NCBI GenBank assembly: GCA_963678705.1 | Contig: OY783218.1 | Location: 13,340,152 to 13,404,151, forward strand | Source: Panorpa germanica | Lineage: Eukaryota; Arthropoda; Insecta; Mecoptera; Panorpidae | Length of the DNA: 64,000 nt | Direction of reading: 5' to 3' | In this document: in pieces, positions 41,562 to 52,765 of the stretch | How the letters are laid out: each line of letters begins with the position of its first letter | How positions within the stretch are numbered: the stretch's first letter is position 1 | Made by a program: the position numbers and the translations under genes | Notes under the pieces: model-generated | Database searches by the model: none | Seen by the model: the letters and a program-made list of their open reading frames with translations, nothing else | Told to the model about the DNA's origin: nothing

Positions 41562-43703
41562 CTAATTATTCTTTACATCTAACTGCTTAACAATTTGATT
41601 AGATATAATTGCAGTAGCTTCACTGGCATTTGGTATTAAAAATCTATCCATATCTGAAATCAGTAATGTATCCCCATTGGGAATGCCATACTTGAACGTG
41701 ATTAAATCACGATGACGCTTTTTTGCTGTTATTTTTACGATATTTGAGAGTGGACGACTGACAATAACTTGAGCTTTTCCTTTCTGTCGTACTTGATCTC
41801 TCAGAACAATCAAATGATTATGTGTAACTAATAAATGACTATCAAACATATACCCATTCATATGAACTTCTTGGCATTTAAAAGAGCTTATTACATCGGA
41901 TCTTTTGAGCCAATCTTGAATTGTAACAATCTCTTTCGTTTCCTCTTCGAGATTAGTAGATTCCACTGGCAAACTATCATCATTGTCTTCATCAATACTA
42001 AAGACTGGTGCTACGTTGCGATACCGCTTTCCCTTTTCACTACTAGAAACATGACGTTCCATTACCTGTGTATTAGCTACGTTTGGATTTACGATATAAT
42101 CATAAAGTTTTCCCTTAACTTCAGCAGACTTAGATTTCATTGCTGCCGATAGTTTTCCAAATAGATCTGTTGATTGGCCTTGGCGTTCGCTTTGACTAGG
42201 TTTTGTACGAAGAACTCCGCGGTGATCTGGTTGACAAACTAAACATTGAATAGGGTCATGATCCTCTAAACAATCAGCCATTTGATCACCGAAATAATCA
42301 TGAATGGCAATATAACCGCCTGTAAGCAATGATACGTATTGTGTATGTTTTTGAAGGAATGAGGCAACAACCATATGAGTGTATTGATCTTCTTCTAGTC
42401 TCCCAGAGCCCAAAAAGCAAAGATGCTCCCCACCAGCATTTGAATTTATAGCGATAGCTTGACGCTGTGCTGAAAGTAAACCTTGAACAGCCATAGCAAA
42501 TGCAGATGGCTCTTGTAACATTAAATTACAATCCAAGTGAAAGGCTGTTGACAAATGACCTGCATTATATTGTTCTGCTGGGCGGCAATCCACAAGAAAG
42601 AACCTAACTGTGTCAGAATTAGCTGGAAGATCCATTGAAGCGTTTTCAACTAGTTCATGTACAGAGACAGGGAGACATAAGGCTTGCGAAACTTCTATAC
42701 TTTCGTCTTGAATATGAGCTCCGTACAATACTTGAAGCAAGTCCGTTTTAAATGAAGCAGGAGTTTTCATAGCATAATAGTGCGCTAAGGAACAGAAGTC
42801 GCTAACATCGTCAGCTTCTAAAGCACATGGCATGTTTGATAATACCTCAACAATTTCTTCTTTCGATTCATTTTTTAAGTTTAATATTTGATCCCGCTGA
42901 TTAACAATCATAATCAACGACAAAAAGAAAACGAAAAACGGATCAGATTGTTGAAAATATAAATCCCACATTGACAAAACCACAGGCAAAGTGCAGGTTG
43001 CGGCGAAAAGTGACTGAAACCATGAGAAACTATAAAGATCTGGTGTTATTCGCTTTGTATCTAAGAAAGAGCATAGCTCTGGATCATGATACAACAACAA
43101 CAATCTAAACACATGAAATGCATTTCCCTTGCTATAACAACCTCTCGGTATGTACGTATCTCTGATAGCTTCAAATAAATTATAGGTTTCTGCTCTAGGT
43201 AACTTTAATGCTATCAACGGCAATAATAATTCAATCCATCCATTATTGCTTTCATATTTTAAGCTACGATTTTTGCAATAGAAAGTTAAGATAGATTCTA
43301 AATCTGATATTACTGAAACTTTATCATCATCTTCATTCCCAAGTTTTTCTACGAATTGTTGACAATCATTTCTTAAAATATTCTGATTAGGTAAATCAAA
43401 GATTTCATTAAAGTGAACTAACTGGTTTCCTTTATCTCTCACATCCAAACATATCTGCCATACATCTGGCCTCAAATTTTCTGGAATTGCCTTTCCTTGA
43501 CATATTCTGTAGATATCACTTCCAACGCAATCGTCTAATAAAGCTGACTCCAGCTCAATCAACCTGACAGATAAACAAGAGAACATTGATATCAGATGAC
43601 TAATTCATATTTGTTTTGAAAACAAATATAAAAGCAATAATATATTTATGCAGGAAAAGAGTTTTATTATTTACCATGTACTATCCTCATCCTCTATCGA
43701 CAT
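41562..43703 (-). CDS. TBC1D23: TBC1 domain family member 23 (TBC1D23)
   Basis: Trans-Golgi tether adaptor: in animals it links golgin-245/golgin-97 on the TGN to the WASH complex on endosome-derived vesicles. Two coding exons, 43675-43703 (M-S-I-E-D-E-D-S-T) and 41562-43563, give 676 residues. Almost the whole protein is in one 2 kb exon. The N-terminal TBC domain (about residues 30-270; NLRPDVWQICLDV, ITPDLYSFSWFQSLFAATC, MWDLYFQQSDPFFVFFLSL) lacks the usual Arg and Gln finger motifs of active Rab GAPs. A rhodanese-like domain follows (RFFLVDCRPAEQYNAGHLS, GGYIAIHDYF). The C-terminus has the PH-like fold region (SDVISSFKCQEVHMNGYMFD; PNGDTLLISDMDRFLIPN). It is divergent from TOM70, with 495 bp between the starts. 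Confidence 0.94.
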
Positions 43704-44198
43704 TTTAACATTTTGTTTTAAATTATAGCACAAAATTTATCAACAAAAGGTTTTCCTTGCAATAATTTTCACAGCTGTGAATAAATGTCACCAATTCCGA
43801 CATTCATCGCATTATTGGTAACTGCTTTGTAATGGCATGGCAAACGCCTACTTGGTAGCAGATTTTATTTTTAGATATTGTTTAATTTATATATAACAAC
43901 AACTAAATTAATAATTAAAAATAAGATTTGATTATTTAGTTATGGCATAATAGTTTCTAATTAAAGAAACCTTGTAATTTCTAATTTTTCACACAGACGT
44001 GTGAGATTGGTTCAATTCCTACCTCTGCTTTAAATTGGTGTATTGGACTCCGTGGAACATTTTGGTACTAATAAAGTGTCAAAAACGTTGTGTAAGGGAG
44101 GTTTTCGTTAATAAATTAACACAAAATATTTTGTGATTACTGATATAATTTTTATTTTGAATTGATCCTCCAAATTTTTTATAACATATAATACTAAA
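43704..44198. promoter_or_regulatory. Bidirectional promoter region TBC1D23 (-) / TOM70 (+)
   Basis: 495 bp between two divergent start codons, so both promoters and both 5' leaders must lie here. Near 44005-44025 is GGTTCAATTCC, a B-box-like motif that may be the remnant of a tRNA-derived SINE. No A box was found at the right distance. Confidence 0.5.
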
Positions 44199-45971
44199 AT
44201 GGTTACTGGTAGTACAGGATCACCGTTTCCAAAGTGGCAGCTTGCTATTTTACTTGGGGCACCGGTCGCACTAGGATTAGGTTATCTTTACATGCGAAAT
44301 AGTACAGCAAAAGGATCAAACAGAGATAAAAAGAAATTAGCGGAATTAACAGATAAATCTATATCACTGGATGAAGACAACGCGGTGGAAGATTCAAAAA
44401 GTTCTGAAACCCCAGTTCAGAGATCTCAGCGCTTCAAAAATAAAGGAAACACTTTTTTCAAAAGTGGAAAATATGATGATGCTATTAAAATGTATAGACG
44501 TGCCATCGAAGAATGTCCAGACGACAGCACTTCAGATATGGCTACATATTACCAAAATTGTGCAGCAGCATATGAACAACTAAAGCGCTGGAGCATGGTT
44601 AAAAGCGATTGTACTAAAGCATTAGAATTGAATCCTAGATATATTAAAGCTTTGCACAGAAGAGCTAGAGCTTACGAAACAACAAATGAGTTAGAGGAGT
44701 GTCTTGAAGATATTACCGCTGTTTGCATAATGGAAGGTTTCCAAAATCAAAGCTCTTTGATCATGGCAGATCGTGTTCTAAAACAATTGGGTAGAACTCA
44801 TGCTCGAGAGGCCATGGAGAACAGAGAACCTGTAATGCCGAGTAAACATTTTATAAAAACCTATTTTTCATCGTTTTCAGAAGACCCCATTAAACGTACA
44901 ATTATTAACCGTCCAGAAGGTGATACACTTACTGGATACGCGAGAGCCAAACAAGCAATTGACGAACAGAACTACGATGATGTTATACCTGCATGTACAG
45001 AAGAAATAGATTCAAGTGAATCTGAAGCTCAATACAAAATGGAAGCGCTTGTACTTAGGGCAACATTTTATCTGCTAACAGGTCGTCATGATGAAGCTAT
45101 GAGTGATATTAAAACTGTAATCGACAACGAAGAAGCTCCTGTAAAAGTGCGTGTAAATGCTTTAATAAAACGAGGTTCATTATATATGCAACAAGAAAAT
45201 CAAGAACAATGTATGGCAGATTTTGAAAAAGCTTCACAACTAGATCCCACAAATTCCGATGTGTACCATCATAGAGGACAGGTAAATGAATATTACTTTA
45301 ATAAACGTTATAAAATTTAATATTTCATACATTACTAAATACAATTATTTTAATTTCAGGTACAATTACTAATGGAAAATATAAATCAAGCAACAAGTGA
45401 TTTTCACAAAGCTGTTGAATTAAATCCCGATTTTGAAATCGCTTTCGTGCAAAAAATTTATACTGACTACAGATACGCATTTTCTGTTAAAGATGTTGAC
45501 AAATTAAAGGCCGTTATGCTCGCATTTGAAGATGCTATCAAAAAGTTTCCTCGCTGCCCAGAATGTTACACATTGTATGCTCAAGTTTTATGCGACCAAC
45601 AACAATTTACCAAAGCAGACACATTTTTCCAAAAAGCTATTGATGTTGATCCTCATAATGCCACAATTCATGTTCATCGAGGTCTTCTGAGATTGCAATG
45701 GAATGGTGATATAGCAACTGCTGTTGAAATAATACAGCATGCCATTGAAATTGACTCCAAATGTGAATTTGGATATGAAACCTTAGGAACAATCGAAGTT
45801 CAAAGAGGCAATTTAGAAAATGCTATTTCTCTGTTTGGCAAAGCTTTAAATCTTGCCAAGACTGAATTGGAGATGGCGCATTTATTTTCTTTGAAAGATG
45901 CTGCCACTGCTCAAATGAAAGTTTCGAAAAAATATAATATTGGACTGCAGGGTCCTTCAGCTTTGCTTTAA
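44199..45971 (+). CDS. TOMM70: Mitochondrial import receptor subunit TOM70
   Basis: Outer mitochondrial membrane receptor that takes Hsp70/Hsp90-bound carrier and other hydrophobic precursors and passes them to the TOM pore. Exons 44199-45281 and 45360-45971 give 564 residues. An N-terminal membrane anchor (about residues 15-32, LAILLGAPVALGLGYLYM) is followed by a charged linker. Eleven or so TPR motifs follow: the first clamp-type set begins RFKNKGNTFFKSGKYDDAIK and includes CAAAYEQLKRW and KALHRRARAYE, while later repeats include YHHRGQV, AFEDAIKKFPRCPECYTLYA and GYETLGTIEVQRGNLENAIS. The clamp residues (KxxGN...N...KxxxR) that bind the chaperone EEVD tail are present. Its likely clients include the two mitochondrial carriers further along this window. 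Confidence 0.94.
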
Positions 45972-46421
45972 AGAGTTACCAAAAATTTTATTCTGTATAC
46001 ATTATTATTATTTCTAACTGTTTTTTTTTTTGATTGTTTTTAATCTCATTCCTGTAATATATCATTATATTTAATTTTATTGTTAGTCTAAAAACGTCTA
46101 TGTTAAACTTTAAATTTTTGTTAGTCAACGAAATTGATGATCATGATTTTATTTTGGAGAACTTTGAAAATAATAAACTTGTATGATGTTTATTTTCAAA
46201 TATAGTCTTATCAGGAATTGTAAAGATTTCTTGTATTACATATATATTTATATTAAAGAAAACACATTTAGCTATATACCAAGTGTTTCACTAATTTTAT
46301 TTAAGCATTATATAAGGTTGAAAAATTAATTGGATAAAAGAAGTAAATATTTTATATTTGCAATAATAAAGTATATAAGAAACAAATGATTTGATACAGT
46401 TGTTTGTATCTTTACACCACT

Positions 46422-46822
46422 TTACACATTGTATCCAACTATGTGCCATTTCCCAATGCATTCACCCATATAATACCAAGATCCAACTTCTATTGCGACC
46501 ACAGTATTAAGCCATGCTCTGCGAACTGGAATTTGTCGAAATGTTCCTCTTACCACAGAAAGAACTATGCGTTTAGTGCCATAGCAAATATCTCCAAGAT
46601 CCCCAAGAGTTGGTGGAGAAAGTTCAACTTTTGCATATCTCCAAAAAATAGCCAATTCTGGACGAACAACTTTATTCACAGCTAAAGTTGAAAAAATTGA
46701 ATTACGATCAAGTTTAATTTTTATTTACTTTATATAAACCATATTAATTAAAAAACCATACCACATATACCCTTGCAGACAGTTTTAAATACATTAAGTG
46801 AAGATCTAAGTATTGCTGCCAT
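46422..46822 (-). CDS. ATP5MG: ATP synthase subunit g, mitochondrial
   Basis: Small accessory membrane subunit of the F1Fo ATP synthase that supports dimer formation in the inner mitochondrial membrane. Exons 46771-46822 and 46422-46681, with a short phase 1 intron, give 103 residues, the usual size. The family signature is clear: RPELAIFWRYAKVELSPPT in the first half, then the single membrane helix WLNTVVAIEVGSWYYMGECI with the GxxxG-like spacing and the ending GKWHIVGYNV. It is convergent with TOM70 and divergent from the ZDHHC gene, with only 214 bp between the start codons. Confidence 0.93.
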
Positions 46823-47036
46823 TTTTGAGTTTCAAACTAGCGCCAAATGTTTTTAAAATTTTATTATACTCAACTTGTCCACTGAACTCTCTCCCTTTGG
46901 CATTTATTTTGACATTTGACAGTTCCTTCAATATATTAAAAAGTGGTCAAAATCAGTCAAGATGGTGAAAGTTTAAATTAAATACAATAACAATTAATAT
47001 AAAAAAATTATATTTGAATGAAATAGTCAATTAAAA
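46823..47036. promoter_or_regulatory. Compact bidirectional promoter ATP5MG (-) / ZDHHC (+)
   Basis: Only 214 bp separate the two start codons. The interval has AGCGCCAAA (46839-46847; inverse TTTGGCGCT, E2F-like), 17 bp from the ATP5MG start, and TTGACATTTGACAGTT near 46908-46923. A similar GTCAAATGTCAAA occurs upstream of ATRIP. No TATA box was seen. Confidence 0.55.
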
Positions 47037-48069
47037 ATGTTTGTAAGAGATCCGTGTGGTATTATTTGTATTTTAGTAACATATTTAGCCGTATTTTACG
47101 CTGATTATGTAGTAACTAGATGGATTATATTGCAGACAATGCCAAATAGGTATATAAACAAAACACTAATTCTATTACACTTTCAATTGTTTTAAACCGG
47201 ATCTATTTTACCTTCTAGCCTTTGGGGACCGGTACACGTTGTTGCTTTCAACAGTATTGTATTTTTATTGGGTATGGCACATTTAAAAGCAGTATTATCT
47301 GATCCCGGTACAGTACCATTGCCACAAAATCGTGTGGATTTCTCAGATATACTTTCCGGTGATGGTGAATGTGGGAAAGAGGAATGGACTGTGTGTACAC
47401 GTTGTGAAACATACAGACCCCCAAGAGCACATCATTGTAGAATATGTAAACGATGCATAAGGTGCTTATTACAAATCTAGAAAATTGGTTTAGTTTTCAA
47501 TACAACAAATATTTTACCAAGTATTTGATTACTTAAATATTTCAGACGTATGGATCACCATTGTCCATGGATAAATAATTGTGTTGGCGAACAAAATCAA
47601 AAATATTTTATGCAATTTTTGGTTTATGTCGGTGTTTTATCTGTTTATTCAATTGCTCTTGTTGTGGGGTCATGGATAACTGAATGTGTTGACTGCCCTG
47701 GTGAAACTCAAATAAAGCAAACGAGAATGTTAGTAAACATATAATATTAATATTTTATATAACATTAATAATAAATCAGATTAACAATAAGTTTTTAATG
47801 ATTATAGGATGCATTGTATTTTGCTGCTGTTGGAGTCATTTATGTTCGGTGTATTTGTTATTGCTATACTGGTTGATCAGCTTCAAGCAATCCTGGGTGA
47901 TGAAACTGCTGTGGAAGCAGTACAACAACGTGGACCTTGGAGACCATATCGTCCTAGATTAGCTTTACTTGGCGAAGTTTGTGGTCGAGGACATCCTATG
48001 TGCTGGTTGTTTCCTTGCCAAGGTGTATACCGGAAACAAGGCGAACGGTTACTAACACACGACGTCTAG
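47037..48069 (+). CDS. ZDHHC3: Palmitoyltransferase, ZDHHC3/ZDHHC7-type
   Basis: DHHC protein S-acyltransferase, a Golgi multipass enzyme that attaches palmitate to cysteines of client proteins. Four exons: 47037-47149, 47219-47461, 47546-47728 and 47808-48069, giving 266 residues. The start [20 protein letters not shown] resembles the FIRDGCGI start of ZDHHC3/7. The Cys-rich domain reads [15 protein letters not shown], then [18 protein letters not shown], then GEQNQKYF, with the catalytic D-H-H-C at residues 122-125. Four hydrophobic segments are visible (near residues 8-30, 45-65, 145-165 and 182-205). The conserved DPG after the second segment is present (LSDPGTVP). Choice between ZDHHC3 and ZDHHC7 is not meaningful, because insects usually have one orthologue of this pair. 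Confidence 0.9.
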
Positions 48070-49474
48070 TGCAATAATACAGACTCAAATTATTTATTTT
48101 AAAATTTAATATATTGTTATTATATTATCACTATATGTATATAAGTTTTTATACATTTTTATATATTTTGTTATTATTTATATTAAAAAATAGATATTTT
48201 TTATATTTAAAACATTTAAATTACAACATTTTTTATAAAAGATTGCAATGCAACCTTTGCAACAATGAAAATTCTGCCGATCATTTATCTGCACCTCTAC
48301 TTGGATGAATAATTGAATTTTCTATCAACATTTTCAATTCTTCAACTAAATCAACATAATCTAAAAAGAGAAATATCTATTTTGTTATCTATGATAGGTG
48401 CATTTTATCTTTTCTGCCTAATAACAAGATTTTATACGTACATATAAAATACTGTAGTCATATATTACTTCAATAGTAATAGTTTTTCTTTAATTGTAAT
48501 AATTTGTGATTCAAGATTGATATTTATAAGTGTAAAGTAGAGTAGTAATATTCTACATATACTTTGTGAAGACTTATACATTTAATTGCACAACACATAT
48601 ATAACAGTTTGCACATCATTACGCATTTATTATAAATCACTATTAAATCAATATAGTATAGTGTAGACTATTAGGTGAAAAATAAGCTTCATTTTTTAAA
48701 AACATTACTTTAATATACCTTATAGTATTAAGTTAGTCGTAGAATTATTAATTTTTTATTGAATGTAAGTGTATAATTCACCTTTTTACTATAATTTTAA
48801 ATGTTCATGATTTGTCTTTAAAGTGGAATTATAGATAATTGTTACTTATTATTAATTAGTGAAATTAAATTCTTTATTACAGAATTTGTCAATGCAGCTG
48901 TTTCGTTTCATACTCATATAGCAAGAAATTTTTCTGAAATTTGTTACGAAACGTATGACTCAGATCTTTTACAAACAAATTGCAATTGCCAGATGTTATA
49001 CAGCTGCTCCAGTATTGTTTATTAGAATAGTTATTATTTTATTTTATTATTGTACAAAATTTTTTAGTTGTAGTCTCTCAATTAAAAAAATTGCCAGTCT
49101 TGTTGCAGTTCACGTAATTTTATCCAGTAGAATTTGTCACATATTGTGCTATTTGTTTTTTTAGATTTTGTATTATTACTATAAGTTTTGGTTGTTAGCT
49201 TTTCAATAATTTTTGTATATAAACTCTTTATAAATAAAAAAAATTATAAAGTTAATATAGTTTGAAATATTATCCTTAACGATTAAAACTGAAAGTTTGT
49301 AACCACGTTATTGTTATTTAAAAATTTAAGGCTTTACTTTAAGGCTGCTATTTTTAAGATTTATATTTTTATAAGAGAATAAGATGTTACATTGTTGCCA
49401 AATAACAGGCATATTTACACGTAATAATGATTAACTAAATTTTATAAAAGGTATAAATATATCTATGAAAAAGG
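48070..49474. other. Intergenic between ZDHHC and ATRIP (convergent 3' ends)
   Basis: Mostly AT-rich. It holds the 3' ends of two convergent transcripts and two small exon-like stretches. One is described at 48281-48360 on the minus strand. The other is at 48885-49030 on the plus strand, where an acceptor-like ATTACAG precedes 47 open codons (EFVNAAVSFHTHIARNFSEI and on). The minus strand of that second stretch is also open, so it may be chance. Confidence 0.4.
48281..48360 (-). CDS. Candidate orphan last exon, unrecognised
   Basis: After a CTCTTTTTAG acceptor on the minus strand there are 25 codons to TGA: YVDLVEELKMLIENSI and then IHPSRGADK. The composition looks protein-like (an amphipathic Leu/Glu/Lys helix). 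No matching upstream exon was found before ATRIP, whose own stop is at 49475. It might be the last exon of an alternative ATRIP transcript or of a small unrecognised gene, or chance. Confidence 0.22.
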
Positions 49475-52320
49475 TTAATCTGTATCGTAGTATTGATCGA
49501 AAGTTTCTTCCCATTTTCCGTTAAACTCAACATTTTCTATAATTTTATTCATGCTATTTTTTTGAATAAACATATCTGCCATTAAATCATTAACAAGAGT
49601 ATTATATTTTTCCTCAAAATTTAATTTGTTTTTCAATTGATTCACACATTGCAATATTACGTAGCAGTAACTATCACACGGCGTAAGTAAATTTAAAATA
49701 TTACAATCTTTTGAAAATAAATATTTTAATAGAAGAAGACCCATTTTTAAATTCAAGCTTAAACTAGTTACAAAATTAGCTTCTGTAAATAATTGATTAT
49801 TATATTGTTCTACACAGAGAAATAATAATATAATAAAACAACTAAATATTTCTCTAAAGCAATCACATTTTGTAGATCTAGTATATGTCCATTCGGTTTT
49901 ATTAATTATTGCATTATTCAACAAGCTGATGAGTTTATATGTTAGTCTATGTAAAAAATACCATTCATTAGTTTTAGTAATAGATCTATGTAAGCTAGTT
50001 TCCAAAACAGTAGATAATACCTGTAATATGCAAGAGTCATCCGTATAGCGTTGTAAACCCTGATCAAATTCTAAAGCCCAGCAGTCTTCTGTCGAATCGC
50101 AACATAAAAAATCTAAAAACGTTGTTTCCCTATAACATCTTGATAATTTTTCTAAAAGGCTGACTACAGCATAGCTAACTTCAGGAGGTGGAGGAATAAA
50201 AATAATTTTTTTAATAATCCGTTTGACGTAATTAATATAGAGATGAAAATAATTACTGCAAATGACACTTTTTATAAATTTTAAGATAGACACTAAAAAC
50301 AATATTTCGCTTTGGAATCCATTATTCTGTATAATATAATCTAGGTCGGCTATTAAGCGTTCAAAACACAAATATGTATTTGATTCAGTATTATTCAAAT
50401 TACTGAAACAATGTATGTGAATTTTTAACCAGGAGTTGTTTCGATGTAGAATATTTTGAATAACATTATTATCATATGTTATATGATTTATTAAATATGG
50501 GCAGAATGGTGCCAATAGCGATAATATGGTTAAAATTTTCCTCTTTTCGTAATATTTCTCATTCAATGCATAATTTAAAGGGCTTATTTTCAACCGAGTG
50601 CCTCCAAGAAATGAACCATTCTTTGCAACGGCATAGCTAGCCCCACCTTTAGAAATAGTTTGTCGTAATAATATTTCATGACTAACACAAATTATTTTAT
50701 CTAAACATTCATTAACGACTGCAGAACTCAATTGAATGTCAGTAAACTTAACAAGTTCGGTTAATTTATCCAAAATACTACCTACAGATATACAATTTAC
50801 GTGACCGTTTTCATTTCTTTCAAATTTCTTTGTTAATTTTGGTTCACTTCTTTCACAAAGTTCCTTTGGCAATTTCTTTACCAAGGGATGAAATATAATA
50901 TGATTATCCTTGAGTCCATAAACTGATCCTTCCACATTCACCTGAGTTTGTATTGATATGTCATTAGTACGAGTAGTTTTTCCATCTATCTTTTTAAAGC
51001 CATTATTTCGATTAGAATGATTTGGATAACTTATTCCATTAAAAAGAGTGTCATTCATTCTTGAAGATTGTGGTTCTGCCAAACGAATTTTATTTGATTC
51101 AAGTAGACGGCATCGCTCATTTATTCTAGTAAGTTCCATATCCTATAAGAAAATATTTCTTAAAAATGTAAATAAAAAAATATAAATAATAATTTATATT
51201 ATTCACCTTAAATTCAAGTTGAGATTTCAAGTCTTGAATATGTTTCGAACCTGTTGCCAATTTTTCGGCATATTCTGTTTTAATTTTGTCTTCATATTTT
51301 AATCTTTCTACTTTATTAAAATCTGCTATTGTTTTACTGGCTTGTAGTTTTGATCTCAACATAGACACCTGTATAGTATTAATTATATATTAATTAAGAA
51401 TACTTTTACTAATCACAAAAAGATAAATAATGAGTAGATAACGGTATACCTCGCCATCTTTTGTCATACATTTGTCTGTAGCCTTTTCACATTCAACTCT
51501 TAATCTTTCACATTCTAATTTAATATCCATAAGTTTTTGAGATAAAATTTGACAGTCGTTCATATTTCCTTCACCTTGTAATGTAACTTGCTGAACATGT
51601 TCACCACCAGCTATGTTGTAGTTCGTAATATTTCGTGTATTAAAATTTAAATTTTGTTGTGGTTTAACAAATACGGGAGCATTAGTTTCCGCTACGTATA
51701 TGTTTTTATGACTTTGAGAAGGTATATTCACTGCTGGTTTAGGAACCAAAAAATGAAATTGTTTGTTATTCATATTACTGGTAGCATTAACATAATTTTT
51801 ACTTGAACTTGGCATAATTTGGAATGGTTTTTGAGCTTGGGATAATAAAGGAGGATTAATTTGAGTGCTTGTTGATCGCGGTGGTCTGAAATCACTGAAC
51901 GAAGGTAGCTCGGTTACATTATGAATATCAACCTAAAAATAGAATATCTTTTTCAATAGACTGATTAAAATATTGAATATAATAATACTTCTTATAATGT
52001 TAGCTACTTGTTGGGAGACTTGGCTTGCTAGTATTACACATTCTTCCACATCTTCTGCATCAAGATCATCTCCCCATAAGTCTTCTTGAGGTGCAACATC
52101 TAAAAATAATATGTGTTTCTATCATAAGATTCTACATCTGTATGTAAAACAAATTATAAATTGAAGTATAGTACTTACGGTTGAAACCATTTGACGTTGG
52201 AGGTTCTTGGGGCTCAGTACGTTTATTAACAGATTGTGAGTTAGAAATCGTAACATCTAATTTAGGTCTTTTAGATATTGATAAAGACGTACGCGAATTA
52301 CTATTTGTTCGTTTAGACAT
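49475..52320 (-). CDS. ATRIP: ATR-interacting protein (ATRIP; mus304-type)
   Basis: Obligate partner of the checkpoint kinase ATR; it brings ATR to RPA-coated single-stranded DNA at stalled forks. Five exons: 52179-52320, 52008-52099, 51450-51932, 51207-51368 and 49475-51142, giving 848 residues. Exon 2 encodes the acidic recruitment motif DLWGDDLDAEDVEECVILAS, matching the ATRIP N-terminal RPA-binding region. A coiled coil follows (about residues 200-310: LSQKLMDIKLECERLRVECE, then VSMLRSKLQASK, KSQLEFKDMELTRINERCRL), as in ATRIP. The long C-terminal part is all-helical and poorly conserved, as usual for the family. Identification rests on the order acidic motif - coiled coil - helical C-terminus. 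A GCGCCA motif and GTCAAATGTCAAA lie upstream near 52525-52555. Confidence 0.82.
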
Positions 52321-52765
52321 GATAAATAACAATTTTAATTAGAAGTATTATCAAAAATGTTAGTACTTAACCTAAACTTTTATAAACTATAATTCCAATT
52401 AATTATTATTCACAAAACTTAACCAAGTTACAATTAAGACAAATACATTTAGCACAACTATTGTAACACATAATTAGTTAAAGACAATATTTTAAGTTAA
52501 ATAATTAATTTTTAATAAAGTAACTGTCAAATGTCAAATACTGAAACGCGCCATTTATGTTTATAATTTTTGACGTTACGATGTCGCCACTTGGAAGTAC
52601 TATTGCCAGATATAAAAATAAATTTCATAAATTTAAAACTATACTATAAAAATGCACAGTATTTTAATTAATACAAATAAGAAGTTTTTGAATTTTTTAT
52701 TCATCAAAATTAATAAATTTAAACACAATTTAAGATGAAATTTAAAGCACAATATGTAAAACACT
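52321..52765. other. Intergenic, ATRIP promoter and carrier 3' flank
   Basis: Holds the upstream region of ATRIP, with TGTCAAATGTCAAATA near 52526 and ACGCGCCATTT near 52546, and the 3' flank of the proximal carrier gene. No gene was seen. Confidence 0.5.
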
